Origin: a bacterium
Lineage (GTDB): Bacteria; Arandabacterota; Arandabacteria; Arandabacterales; Arandabacteraceae
DNA length: 64,000 nucleotides
Reading direction: 5' to 3'
Assembly (NCBI GenBank): GCA_029933125.1
Contig: JAOZOU010000004.1
Location: forward strand, 62,001 to 126,000
This document shows, piece after piece, positions 16,608 through 25,586 of the stretch. A program made the position numbers and the translations under genes. How positions within the stretch are numbered: the stretch's first letter is position 1; each line of letters opens with the position of its first letter. The notes below the pieces were generated by a model. The model did no database searches. It was given only the letters and a program-made list of their open reading frames with translations, and was not told the origin of the DNA.

Positions 16608-17180
16608 CTGGATAAGATCAGAGCTTTTATTGCTGTTCCTGCTTCGGATGCTATCAAGCACACCATAGAAGAAATCGAGGCCAATCTTAAGAAGTCAGGT
16701 GCAGATGTAAAGTGGGTTGAACCTGAGAAGGTTCATCTCACCTTGAAATTCCTCGGAAACATCTCAAGTGATATCATAGAGCCGATGGCACAGAGGCTTG
16801 CTCAAGCACTTGCTGACCTCAAGCCATTTGAGGTTGAGGTACGCGGACTTGGCACCTTCCCTGGTGGCTCAAGGCCGAGGGTTATCTGGCTTGGTTTTGG
16901 AGAGGGTAAAGCCATCTTGGCTGAACTTGCTCGGAGGGTTGAGGAGGCGTGTGTTGATCTTGGCTTCGCAAGGGAAAATCGGCCATTCAGTCCCCATCTT
17001 ACAATCGGACGAGTGCGCCGCCCGACTCCTCAACTTTCGGCGCTGAGAGATAATATCGCACGGGTCGAATATAATCCCTTGAAACTCTCAGTGGATAGAG
17101 TTAATCTGATGAAGAGCAAACTTAGCCCCCGAGGGCCCACCTATACAGTTTTAACTGCTTTGACTCTTGGGGAGTCATAA
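16608..17180 (+). CDS. thpR: RNA 2',3'-cyclic phosphodiesterase (2H family), probable CTG start
   Basis: This 2H phosphoesterase acts on RNA 2',3'-cyclic ends. It has two HxTx motifs: HLTL in KVHLTLKFLG near residue 43, and HLTI in FSPHLTIGRVRR. The first canonical in-frame start is the TTG at 16743, which would delete the first motif and the conserved IRAFIAVP strand. The frame is open from 16602, after an in-frame TGA at 16599. CTG 16608 with GGGGTGA 6 bases upstream gives 190 residues, the normal family length. A rare ATC start at 16617 is the other option. It is placed between cinA and recA. Confidence 0.85.
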   Translation: MDKIRAFIAVPASDAIKHTIEEIEANLKKSGADVKWVEPEKVHLTLKFLGNISSDIIEPMAQRLAQALADLKPFEVEVRGLGTFPGGSRPRVIWLGFGEGKAILAELARRVEEACVDLGFARENRPFSPHLTIGRVRRPTPQLSALRDNIARVEYNPLKLSVDRVNLMKSKLSPRGPTYTVLTALTLGES

Positions 17181-17195
17181 GGAGGGGGTTGGGGA

Positions 17196-18254
17196 ATGGT
17201 AGCAAAACACAAGCAGAGTGCAACGAGCAAGGTTCAACACGTAACGACTGGAAAGGATAAGGCTCTTGAAGCAACTATCATGCAGATCGAACGCCAGTTC
17301 GGTAAGGGCTCCATAATGAAGCTCGGGGAAGGTCCAACCTGTCAGGAGGTCGGAGTCATCTCAACAGGTTCAATCGGGCTGGATAAGGCTCTCGGTATCG
17401 GAGGCGTTCCAAGGGGAAGAATAGTTGAAATCTTTGGGCCCGAGTCCTCAGGCAAGACAACACTAGTACTCCATATCATTGCCAATGCTCAGAAGGGTGG
17501 TGGCTTGGCTGCTTTTGTTGATGCTGAGCACGCTTTGGATCCTGCCTATGCTGAGAAGCTGGGAGTTGACATCGACAACCTCCTGGTATCCCAGCCGGAT
17601 ACTGGTGAGCAGGCACTCGAGATAACCGATATGCTGGTGAGAAGTGGAGCCCTTGATGTTGTTGCCGTTGATTCAGTTGCCGCCCTCGTGCCCCGTGCTG
17701 AGATCGATGGGGAGATGGGTGAAACGCAGATTGGTCTTCAGGCAAGGTTGATGTCCCAAGCATTGCGCAAACTGACGGGAAGCATAAGCAAGTCACGTAC
17801 CTGCGTTATCTTCGTTAACCAGATTCGTATGAATATTGGAGTGATGTTTGGAAATCCTGAGACAACATCAGGTGGAAGAGCTCTCAAGTTCTATTCTTCA
17901 GTCAGAATTGATATCAGACGAATTGGTTCGATAAAGGAAGGTGACCAGGTAATCGGCAATCGCACGCGTGCAAAGGTTGTTAAGAATAAGGTTGCCCCTC
18001 CCTTCAAGGATGCCGAGTTTGATATACTCTATGGCTACGGGATCTCGCGAGAAGGTGAGCTCATTGATCTCGGCCTGGCGACCAAGGTTATTGAGCGGAG
18101 CGGCACATGGTATTCGTTTGGTAAGGAACGTCTGGGTCAGGGCAGAGATAATGCGAGAAGATATCTCATTGAGAACAGAGATCTTGCAGCAGCTATAGAG
18201 GAGCGCATCCGAGCTGCCCTTGAGCTCCCCGCAGGTACAACCTCAAAGACCTAA
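17196..18254 (+). CDS. recA: Recombinase RecA
   Basis: RecA drives homologous strand exchange and SOS induction. The 352-residue protein is complete, without an intein. Walker A is GPESSGKTT at about 80-88, with [32 protein letters not shown], and loop 2 [28 protein letters not shown] 17196 follows AAGGAGGGGG. No clear LexA operator was recognised upstream, since the upstream region is coding sequence of thpR. recX follows one base after the stop. Confidence 0.98.
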   Translation: MVAKHKQSATSKVQHVTTGKDKALEATIMQIERQFGKGSIMKLGEGPTCQEVGVISTGSIGLDKALGIGGVPRGRIVEIFGPESSGKTTLVLHIIANAQKGGGLAAFVDAEHALDPAYAEKLGVDIDNLLVSQPDTGEQALEITDMLVRSGALDVVAVDSVAALVPRAEIDGEMGETQIGLQARLMSQALRKLTGSISKSRTCVIFVNQIRMNIGVMFGNPETTSGGRALKFYSSVRIDIRRIGSIKEGDQVIGNRTRAKVVKNKVAPPFKDAEFDILYGYGISREGELIDLGLATKVIERSGTWYSFGKERLGQGRDNARRYLIENRDLAAAIEERIRAALELPAGTTSKT

Positions 18255-18255
18255 A

Positions 18256-18921
18256 ATGGTAAACACAGAGGCTTGCCTTGAAGTTACCAACCTGAGGAAG
18301 GTGCCTCGTCGCCACGAATTTGAATTACATCTTTCCAGTGGCGAAGCGATAAAGGTTCTTAAGGAAGATGTCGAGAGGGAGGGAATAGAAATAGGCAGCT
18401 CCCTTCCCGGGAGGCTTCTTAAGCATCTCGAACAAAGATATTTCTACACGCGCTCCAGAGAAATTGTCGAGCGTCTCCTCCGGGTAAGACCCCGCACAGC
18501 GGCTGAGATCAGACGTCGCCTCTTAAGAGAACATTTTCCTAAGGATATCTGCGATAAGGTTGTCTCAGAACTTGAAAGCGACGGCATGATTGATGACCTC
18601 ACTTTTGCCAAACTCTGGATTGATGAAAAGAAGGTCAAAGAGGGCAGAAGAAGAATCAGGGGGGAACTACTTTCAAGGGGGATTGATGTCTCAATTGTTG
18701 AACAGGCACTTGAACTTTATTATGATGACTCCAACGAACTCGAAACAGCAAAGCACATGGTTGCAAAGCGGCTCGGAAGGCTGACGGGTCTGCCACGCCG
18801 AGTTGTGCAAAGGCGCCTCTACGGATTCTTGCTAAGGCGAGGTTTTGAATCTGGCATCGCCAGGGAAGCGATTTCATGCATCCTTGACGAAGACACCTGG
18901 GAAGGAAAAGATGAAAGCTGA
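18256..18921 (+). CDS. recX: Regulatory protein RecX
   Basis: RecX modulates RecA filaments. The 221-residue protein has the three-helix repeats of the family (RVRPRTAAEIRRRLLREHFPKDICDKVVSELESDGMIDDLTFAKLWI, then RRIRGELLSRGIDVSIVEQAL). ATG 18256, one base after the recA stop, is preferred to an upstream TTG at 18220 that would overlap recA. The gene overlaps the start of alaS by 11 bases. Confidence 0.9.
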   Translation: MVNTEACLEVTNLRKVPRRHEFELHLSSGEAIKVLKEDVEREGIEIGSSLPGRLLKHLEQRYFYTRSREIVERLLRVRPRTAAEIRRRLLREHFPKDICDKVVSELESDGMIDDLTFAKLWIDEKKVKEGRRRIRGELLSRGIDVSIVEQALELYYDDSNELETAKHMVAKRLGRLTGLPRRVVQRRLYGFLLRRGFESGIAREAISCILDEDTWEGKDES

Positions 18922-21532
18922 TGAACTGAGAAAGGTCTTTCTGGACTTCTTCAAGGAGCGAGGCCATACGATAGTCCCAAGCGCTTCGCTTGTTCCTGAG
19001 GGCGATCCGACTCTCCTTTTCAACGTTGCGGGTATGGTTCAGTTTAAGCAGTTTTATGCTGCGAAGGGACCTATTCCTTTTGTAAGGGCTGCTTCAGTGC
19101 AGAAATGCTTGCGCGCGACCGATCTTGAGGAAGTTGGCAAAACCATAAAGCATCATACCTTCTTTGAAATGCTTGGTAACTTCTCATTCGGGGACTACTT
19201 CAAAGAGGAAGCCATTGAGTGGGCATGGGAATTCATAACCGATGTTGTCAGGCTTTCACGTGAGAGACTCTCCATAACCATCTATGAGGAAGATGATGAG
19301 AGCGAGCGAATATGGACTGAGCGAATAGGCATAGAGAAAAGCAGGATTTACAGGCTCGGTAAGGAGGATAATTTCTGGGGACCGGCTGGGCTCACCGGTG
19401 CATGTGGGCCTTGTACTGAAATTCACTTCGATCTTGGTGAGGATGTTGGCTGTGGTCGTGATACGTGCTCACCGGGCTGCGACTGTGATCGTTTTGTTGA
19501 AGTCTGGAATCTTGTCTTTCCCCAATTCTATCAAGACGAGCAGGGCAAGTTGAGTCCACTTGAGAGGAAAGGTGTTGACACGGGGATGGGACTCGAGAGG
19601 CTCGCGATGGTGTGCCAGGGGGTGCGATCTACCTATGAAACCGATCTCCTCAAACCCATCTGTGATTTCGTAAGGGATATTGCTCCTGAGGCGAAGCATG
19701 ATGAAAGGAGTGAGGTTGCCGTAAGGGTTATTGCAGATCACTCGCGTGCTCTTTGCTTTGCAATAGGCGAGGGGGTTCTGCCTTCCAACGAGGGAAGGGG
19801 ATATGTCATCAGACGAATCTTAAGGCGGGCTGTCCTGAAGGGTCTTGATCTTGGCATAGAGGAGCCCTTCCTCTACAAAGTGATAGGCAAGGTGATTGAT
19901 GTGATGGGCAAGGCATATCCCGAGATAACAACAACTGCTGAGAAGGTTGCCCTCATTGTGAAATCGGATGAGGAACGCTTTCAGCGAACACTTTCGAGGG
20001 GGATGGCGATCTTCAAGCAGATGGTCGATGGGGCAAGAGCGGGTAGGTCTAAAGAGATCGCTGGAGAGGATGTCTTCAAGCTTTATGATACCTATGGTTT
20101 TCCTGTTGAGATAACCCAGGAGCTTGCAAAAAGCTATGGCATCGGTGTTGACATAGACGGCTTTCGCAAAGCCATGGATGACCAGCGAGAGCGCGCTCGC
20201 GAGCGAAGTCGCATAGGTAAGGAAGTTGATGTGCTTGAGGACATGGCAACTGTTCCTGAGAACTTCGTTGGCTACGATATGCTTGAGGTGCCGACCGTAA
20301 TCACCAAGATAAGAAGTGAAGGCAAGGAGATTGACCAAGCTTCGGAGGGCGAGAAGGTTTCAATTGAGCTTGAACGGACACCATTTTACCCCGAGGGTGG
20401 TGGTCAGGTTAGCGATGTCGGGACTATCATCGGCACAGAGAGCAAATCAAGTGTGACACATGTGAAGTGGGCTGGTGGCTCAAGGATTGAACACCATGTG
20501 CGAATAGACAGTGGCAGGATAAGACTGGGGGAAGGGGTTGTCGCTAAGGTTGATATTGAACATCGCAAGGCAACCCAGAGAAACCATACGGCTACCCACC
20601 TTTTGCATGCTGCCCTGCGATCGCTGCTCGGTGGTCATGTTCGTCAGGCAGGTTCTCTGGTTGCTCCAGATAGATTGCGCTTCGATTTCACCCACTATGA
20701 GCCTCTGAGTGACGAGGAGATAATTGCAGTCGAAGAAAGAGTGAACCGTAGGATTCTTGATAACATCCCCGTAAAAACAGCTATTGAGCCGTTTGAAAGT
20801 GCTCGGGCAAAAGGCGCTATTGCTCTCTTTGGTGAAAAGTATGGGCAGAAGGTTCGAGTTGTTGAAATTGAGGATACGAGCTGTGAGTTGTGTGGGGGAA
20901 CTCATGTGAGCAGGACGGGTGACATTGGCAGCTTCCGGATAGTTTCGGAATCAGGTATAGCTGCGGGGGTTAGAAGAATTGAAGCTGTAACAGGACTTGG
21001 TACCGTGAATTTCATGAGAGCTGTAACCCAGCGCCTCGAGCACATAAGCGAGATCCTCAGGGTTCCTGAACGTGACCTCGAGGAGGGGGCTCGTAAGATA
21101 TTGGCAAAGGTTGCTGACCTCGAGAAACAGGTGAGGAAACTTCGCCAACGCCTTGTAGCAATTGAAGTTGAGGAAATGATCAAGCAGGCTCATAAGGTAG
21201 GTTCGGTCGAGATTGTAACCAAGGCTATTGATGATGCAGATGTTGACCTTCTCAAGGACCTTGCTGATAGAGTGCGGCAGAAGTTAAGGTGCAGCGTGGT
21301 TGTTGTGGGCACAGCTGCTGCGGGCAGAGTGATTATCATTATTGGTGTTGATGATGAAGTCGTAAAGACTACAAGTATTAGAGCATCAACAATTGCCAAG
21401 CGTCTCGGGGAGATCGTTGGAGGTAGGGGTGGCGGAAGAGATACGTTTGCTCAGGCTGGCGGGAAGGATGCAACCAAGCTCGAAGCTGCCCTTGCCAGGG
21501 CTAAAGAGATTGTGGGTGAAATCCTTGGATAG
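18911..21532 (+). CDS. alaS: Alanyl-tRNA synthetase
   Basis: AlaS has 873 residues. The class II catalytic core opens ELRKVFLDFFKERGHTIVPSASLVPEGDPTL. The editing domain zinc motif is HTATHLLH, with later CELCGGTHV. The C-Ala domain is present at the end (GRGGGRDTFAQAGGKD). ATG 18911 with GGAAGGAAAAG upstream is chosen over an upstream in-frame start at 18845, since the conserved N-terminus begins MKADELRKVF. Its 3' end overlaps the small ferredoxin gene. Confidence 0.97.
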   Translation: MKADELRKVFLDFFKERGHTIVPSASLVPEGDPTLLFNVAGMVQFKQFYAAKGPIPFVRAASVQKCLRATDLEEVGKTIKHHTFFEMLGNFSFGDYFKEEAIEWAWEFITDVVRLSRERLSITIYEEDDESERIWTERIGIEKSRIYRLGKEDNFWGPAGLTGACGPCTEIHFDLGEDVGCGRDTCSPGCDCDRFVEVWNLVFPQFYQDEQGKLSPLERKGVDTGMGLERLAMVCQGVRSTYETDLLKPICDFVRDIAPEAKHDERSEVAVRVIADHSRALCFAIGEGVLPSNEGRGYVIRRILRRAVLKGLDLGIEEPFLYKVIGKVIDVMGKAYPEITTTAEKVALIVKSDEERFQRTLSRGMAIFKQMVDGARAGRSKEIAGEDVFKLYDTYGFPVEITQELAKSYGIGVDIDGFRKAMDDQRERARERSRIGKEVDVLEDMATVPENFVGYDMLEVPTVITKIRSEGKEIDQASEGEKVSIELERTPFYPEGGGQVSDVGTIIGTESKSSVTHVKWAGGSRIEHHVRIDSGRIRLGEGVVAKVDIEHRKATQRNHTATHLLHAALRSLLGGHVRQAGSLVAPDRLRFDFTHYEPLSDEEIIAVEERVNRRILDNIPVKTAIEPFESARAKGAIALFGEKYGQKVRVVEIEDTSCELCGGTHVSRTGDIGSFRIVSESGIAAGVRRIEAVTGLGTVNFMRAVTQRLEHISEILRVPERDLEEGARKILAKVADLEKQVRKLRQRLVAIEVEEMIKQAHKVGSVEIVTKAIDDADVDLLKDLADRVRQKLRCSVVVVGTAAAGRVIIIIGVDDEVVKTTSIRASTIAKRLGEIVGGRGGGRDTFAQAGGKDATKLEAALARAKEIVGEILG

Positions 21533-21728
21533 TGCTCGCGATTCTACCGCAGTTAGCATTAACTGTACCTGGGATTGTGGTGTTTGCAGTGCCGTATGTC
21601 CGGCCAACTGCATAGAGAACAAGGATCATGTTGTCAAGATACATCTTAGGGCGTGTCAGTTGTGCTTTGCCTGTCTGAAAGTGTGCCCGGCGGGGCTAAT
21701 CGGTGAGAGGGATCTTGAGCGGGTTTGA
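21516..21728 (+). CDS. Small 2[4Fe-4S] ferredoxin
   Basis: A 70-residue protein, with two cluster motifs. The first, CTWDCGVCSAVCP, has spacing Cx3Cx2Cx3CP, one residue longer than usual. The second, CQLCFACLKVCP, is canonical. The start is GTG 21516 or TTG 21525; both lie inside the end of alaS, and TTG has GGTGA about 5 bases upstream. It overlaps the following geranylgeranyl reductase gene, so an electron-donor role for that reductase is a reasonable inference. This fits what is known of some archaeal geranylgeranyl reductases, which use ferredoxin. Confidence 0.85.
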   Translation: MKSLDSARDSTAVSINCTWDCGVCSAVCPANCIENKDHVVKIHLRACQLCFACLKVCPAGLIGERDLERV

Positions 21729-22887
21729 TGTGATTGTTGTTGGCGGAGGATGTGCAGGTCTCTGGGCAGCTGTTTGCTCAGCCCGTGAAGGTGCATCCAC
21801 ACTCCTGCTTGAGAAGAGAGGTGAGATCGGAGATCGCATCATCTGCGCAGAAGGGGTTGGAGCAAGAGGGCTGGGTGCTATAATCCAACCTTCGAAAGAG
21901 TGGTTAGCCACATCCATTGATGGAGCAAAGCTCTGTGCACCTGATGGGCGCTGCTTCACCATCCGTCAACCTCGATGTGGCTATATCCTTGAGAAGGACA
22001 GGTTCCTTAAGGCCCTCGCAGAATTGGCTCGGAAAAGTGGGGTAAGCATCAGAACAAGGAGCAAGGCGAGCCTTCTGGGTTGTGGCGGTATGGTCTCACT
22101 CGAGATTTCGGACGGAAGCGCAACCGAGAGACTCCAAGCCCCTGCAATAGTTGCTGCAGATGGGATAAAGTCTGAGATCTCAAGGCAGGCAGGCATTCTC
22201 GGGAATCGCATACCTGATGAGATTTTCTCTTGTGCTCAGGATACCGTTGGGGGCATAGGAGTCAATCCCAATCTTGTTGAATTCCACTTTGGGAGTGCAA
22301 CAGCTCCTGGCGGTTATGCATGGGTTTTCCCTAAGGGTGAAACTCGGGCGAACATAGGAGTGGGTATAAGTCCTCACGATGGGAATCGAGACTGTGCAAC
22401 CAGCTATCTTGCAAGATTCAGGCTTAGGCAATATCCCGGGGGTTATGTCGAAAGACCCATTGTTGGCGGCGTTCCAAGTTTGAGGAATCCTTTCGCTGGA
22501 TGTGGCAAGGGCATCTTTACAGCAGGTGATGCGGCAGGGGTGGCAGATCCCATCTCTGGAGCCGGTATCGTTCCGGCTCTTGAGTCAGGTGCCATTGCAG
22601 GTAAGGTTGCAGCATCCTATGCCAAAGGTCAATTGAGTCTTGCTACTGCTGAGGAGGTTTATAGCCAGAGCCTACGCAAACTCTATCGCGACCGTAAACT
22701 GAGATTTGCAATTCGTAAGATGATGAGGGAGATGTCGGACACCGATCTTTCACGTCTGATCGCAAATTCTGCTGAGTTCTTTAAGAGAGGCAACAGCCTT
22801 GACGGTGACCCCATCAATCTCGTGAAGTTTCTTATAAAGGCTATGCCTGATATATTCAGATTAGTCAGACACTATGTGGGAGTGTAA
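21715..22887 (+). CDS. Geranylgeranyl reductase family flavoprotein
   Basis: This FAD-dependent reductase (390 residues) saturates isoprenoid double bonds. Visible parts are the Rossmann FDVIVVGGGCAGLWAAV, a CAEGVG segment, the family motif GGYAWVFPKGETRANIGVG, and GDAAGVADPISGAGI at the FAD end. TTG 21715 with GAGAGGG upstream is preferred; GTG 21703 is an alternative. It overlaps the ferredoxin gene by 14 bases and is 3 bases from GGGP synthase. Possible substrates are ether-lipid geranylgeranyl chains or quinone and carotenoid tails; the neighbour favours the first. Related FixC/halogenase-type flavoproteins are less likely because of the YAWVFPKG motif. Confidence 0.85.
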   Translation: MSGFDVIVVGGGCAGLWAAVCSAREGASTLLLEKRGEIGDRIICAEGVGARGLGAIIQPSKEWLATSIDGAKLCAPDGRCFTIRQPRCGYILEKDRFLKALAELARKSGVSIRTRSKASLLGCGGMVSLEISDGSATERLQAPAIVAADGIKSEISRQAGILGNRIPDEIFSCAQDTVGGIGVNPNLVEFHFGSATAPGGYAWVFPKGETRANIGVGISPHDGNRDCATSYLARFRLRQYPGGYVERPIVGGVPSLRNPFAGCGKGIFTAGDAAGVADPISGAGIVPALESGAIAGKVAASYAKGQLSLATAEEVYSQSLRKLYRDRKLRFAIRKMMREMSDTDLSRLIANSAEFFKRGNSLDGDPINLVKFLIKAMPDIFRLVRHYVGV

Positions 22888-22890
22888 TAG

Positions 22891-23631
22891 ATGAACGTCT
22901 ATGAGGAGATGCTTGCAGTCATTGACAAACGAGGCACCGGTTACATCGTTCTGCTTGATCCTGACAAGGCAAGCCCTGGCGAGATCGCAGAGCGAGCTTC
23001 TGAGGCAAGCGAATATGCAGATATCATTTTTGTTGGTGGGAGCATCTGTGTGAAGCATGATTTCAATGAAGCGGTCAAAAGCATTAAGAAGGCAGCGCGA
23101 GTTCCGGTTGTGATTTTTCCCGGTGACGCTACTCAGATCTCCCCTTATGCGGATGCGCTTCTTCTTCTATCCCTTGTCAGCGGAAGGAATCCCAATCTCC
23201 TCATTGGTGAACATGTAAAAGCTGCCCCAATCATAAAGCGCTATGGGCTTGAGGTAATACCCGTTGCTTATATCCTTGTCGATGGCGGAAAGACGACCTC
23301 GGTTCAGTTCATGAGCCAATCTCTAGCGATTCCTGCCGATAAGCCTGAACTCGCTGTTGCCCACGCGCTTGCTGGTCAATATCTCGGAATGAAGCTTGTC
23401 TTTCTTGAAGCTGGCAGTGGCGCTTCTAATACTGTAGCAGATGCCATGATTTCGGCTGTTTCGAGGGCAATATCACTTCCTGTGATAGTTGGAGGTGGAA
23501 TCAAGGCAGCAGATGTTGCTGCAAGACTTGCTCGAGCCGGAGCTGCCTTCATAGTTACAGGCGAGATTATAGAGGAGCAGGGAAACAAGGATATGCTCAA
23601 GGAGTTTGCTGACGCCATCCATTGGCGGTGA
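22891..23631 (+). CDS. Geranylgeranylglyceryl phosphate synthase (PcrB/GGGPS family)
   Basis: This TIM-barrel prenyltransferase joins sn-glycerol-1-phosphate to geranylgeranyl diphosphate by an ether bond. It has 246 residues. Motifs in order are YIVLLDPDKAS, IIFVGGSI, VPVVIFPGDATQIS, the long segment with YILVDGGKTTSV, VFLEAGSGAS, VIVGGGIKAADVA and AAFIVTGEIIEEQGN. The LEAGSGA form and length resemble group II enzymes found in Archaea and some Bacteroidetes, not the short Firmicutes PcrB. Chain length cannot be told by eye. It follows the geranylgeranyl reductase by 3 bases. Confidence 0.9.
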   Translation: MNVYEEMLAVIDKRGTGYIVLLDPDKASPGEIAERASEASEYADIIFVGGSICVKHDFNEAVKSIKKAARVPVVIFPGDATQISPYADALLLLSLVSGRNPNLLIGEHVKAAPIIKRYGLEVIPVAYILVDGGKTTSVQFMSQSLAIPADKPELAVAHALAGQYLGMKLVFLEAGSGASNTVADAMISAVSRAISLPVIVGGGIKAADVAARLARAGAAFIVTGEIIEEQGNKDMLKEFADAIHWR

Positions 23632-23643
23632 GGAAAGGAGTTG

Positions 23644-24714
23644 ATGGCAACGAAAGCGCTCATCCTTAGTGGTGGTAAAGGTACAAGGCTTAGACCCATA
23701 ACCCACACAAGTGCAAAGCAGCTCGTGCCCATAGCCAACAAACCTATTCTCTTCTATGGCATTGAGGCAATAAGAGAGGCTGGCATAAGGGACATAGGGA
23801 TTATTGTTGGTGACACTGCAAACGAGATCAAAGCAGCTGTTGGCGATGGTTCCAAATTCGATGTCAAGGTTACATACATTCAGCAGGAAGCACCTCTGGG
23901 TTTGGCTCACGCCGTCAAGATTGCTCGTGACTTCATCGGCAAGGATAGATTCGTTGTCTATCTTGGAGACAATCTCATAATCGACGGTATCGCCGGTTTC
24001 GTCAAACGTTTTGAAGCCAACAAACCTAACAGTCAGATCCTTCTGGCTCATGTGCCAAATCCTCAAAATTTCGGTGTGGCTGAGCTCGATGGCGAGAGGG
24101 TCGTGAGACTTGTTGAGAAACCTAAAGAACCCAAGACAGATCTTGCTCTTGTTGGTGTCTATATGTTTGATGAAACCATTTTTGAGGCATGTGAAGCCAT
24201 CAAGCCCTCATGGCGAGGCGAGCTCGAAATAACCGATGCAATCCAGTATCTCATTGACAGGGGTTGTGATGTTCAGTTCCAGATAATAAGCGGATGGTGG
24301 AAGGATACCGGAAAACTTGAGGACATGCTTGAGGCAAATCGTATGTTACTTGAAAGAATCGAGCACAAGGTTGAGGGTGACATCGACGAAACCTCGCGTA
24401 TTGATGGGCGCGTCGTGCTCGAGCGAGGCACGGTGATAAGGAATTCGGTCTTAAGGGGACCCCTCATAATAGGAGCCAATTCAAAGATAATTGACTCCTA
24501 TATCGGTCCTTTTACCTCGATAAGCTATTCATGTGAAGTCAAGAGCAGTGAAATAGAACATAGTATCATACTTGAGAATAGCCGCATTGTTGAGGTCAGG
24601 GGTCGGATCGAGAGTAGTCTTATTGGAAAGAATGTGGTTATTGAAAAACATAGCCAATTGCCAAAGGCTTACAAGTTCATGATTGGCGACAACAGCAGGG
24701 TTGAACTCTTCTGA
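23644..24714 (+). CDS. rmlA: Glucose-1-phosphate thymidylyltransferase, long type
   Basis: This nucleotidyltransferase makes dTDP-glucose or a related dTDP/UDP-sugar. It has 356 residues. The N-terminal pyrophosphorylase domain contains LILSGGKGTRLRPITHTSAKQLVPIANKPI. The C-terminal left-handed beta-helix (about 245-356, with DGRVVLERGTVIRNSVLRGPLIIG) marks the long form, typical of StrD-type and archaeal-like proteins rather than the short RmlA. ATG 23644 is chosen over the adjacent TTG 23641. It is followed by rmlD with a one-base overlap. rmlB and rmlC are not in the window. Confidence 0.88.
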   Translation: MATKALILSGGKGTRLRPITHTSAKQLVPIANKPILFYGIEAIREAGIRDIGIIVGDTANEIKAAVGDGSKFDVKVTYIQQEAPLGLAHAVKIARDFIGKDRFVVYLGDNLIIDGIAGFVKRFEANKPNSQILLAHVPNPQNFGVAELDGERVVRLVEKPKEPKTDLALVGVYMFDETIFEACEAIKPSWRGELEITDAIQYLIDRGCDVQFQIISGWWKDTGKLEDMLEANRMLLERIEHKVEGDIDETSRIDGRVVLERGTVIRNSVLRGPLIIGANSKIIDSYIGPFTSISYSCEVKSSEIEHSIILENSRIVEVRGRIESSLIGKNVVIEKHSQLPKAYKFMIGDNSRVELF

Positions 24715-25580
24715 TGCCCAAGAGTCTCAAAATAATGGTTACCGGTGCCAAAGGTATGCTGGGTAGCGACCTTTGCGATGTGCTTGGTTCAGAATTCGAT
24801 GTCTATGGTTTCGACATTGATGATTTCAGTATCACAGATGAGCAGGCAACAATGGAATGGACACTCAAGGTGGCACCTCATGTCATTTTTCATCTTGCTG
24901 CCTATACGGACGTTGACGGCAGCGAGGATCACAGGGAAGAGGCCTTTGAAGTCAATGCAGTCGGTACGCAGAATATCTGCCGGGCAGCTCGCAATGCCAA
25001 TGCTCGCCTAATCTATATCAGCACTGACTATGTCTTCGACGGTACAAAAGGCAAACCCTATATTGAGGCGGATGAACCAAGTCCTATCAACTACTATGGA
25101 CTAACCAAACTCTATGGCGAGCTCTACGTAACAGATCTAACGCTTCATCATCTAATAGTGAGAACTTCATGGCTCTTTGGTCCAAATGGGAAAAACTTTG
25201 TAGATACCATAATTGGAAAGGCTGAGGCTGGGGAGAGGCTTCGTGTTGTCAATGATCAATACGGCTGCCCAACCTATACGCTTCATCTTGCTCAGGCTTT
25301 GCGTGAACTGATGAAGCAGGATCTCGAGGGAATTATTCATCTTACGAACAAAGGTGCCACAACCTGGTATGATCTAGCCACCTATGCGCTTGAGTTGGCG
25401 GGCATATCAGCTGATATCACCCCGGTCGACAGTAAAGCTTATCCGACAAGGGCTAAGCGGCCTGTTTATTCTGTGCTCTCAAGTTCTCGTCTCGAGGCAA
25501 GCGGAATTGGAGAGCTTCCACCTTGGCAGGAGGGTGTAAGGGATCATCTTAAGAGAAGGAATAAACTCAAAGAGGAGTGA
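24714..25580 (+). CDS. rfbD: dTDP-4-dehydrorhamnose reductase-like SDR
   Basis: This short-chain dehydrogenase (288 residues) of the RmlD type shows VTGAKGMLGSDL (NAD(P) loop), FHLAAYTDVDGSEDH, STDYVFDGTKGKPYIEADEPSPINYYGLTKLYGE (with the YxxxK pair) and RTSWLFGPNGKNFVDTI. It would perform the last reduction in making dTDP-rhamnose or a similar deoxysugar. It overlaps rmlA by one base. Confidence 0.9.
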   Translation: MPKSLKIMVTGAKGMLGSDLCDVLGSEFDVYGFDIDDFSITDEQATMEWTLKVAPHVIFHLAAYTDVDGSEDHREEAFEVNAVGTQNICRAARNANARLIYISTDYVFDGTKGKPYIEADEPSPINYYGLTKLYGELYVTDLTLHHLIVRTSWLFGPNGKNFVDTIIGKAEAGERLRVVNDQYGCPTYTLHLAQALRELMKQDLEGIIHLTNKGATTWYDLATYALELAGISADITPVDSKAYPTRAKRPVYSVLSSSRLEASGIGELPPWQEGVRDHLKRRNKLKEE

Positions 25581-25586
25581 GCTTTC

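Noticed and set aside
18845-18910. Upstream extension of alaS
   Set aside because: The added residues are encoded within recX and precede the conserved start; ATG 18911 has a proper ribosome site.
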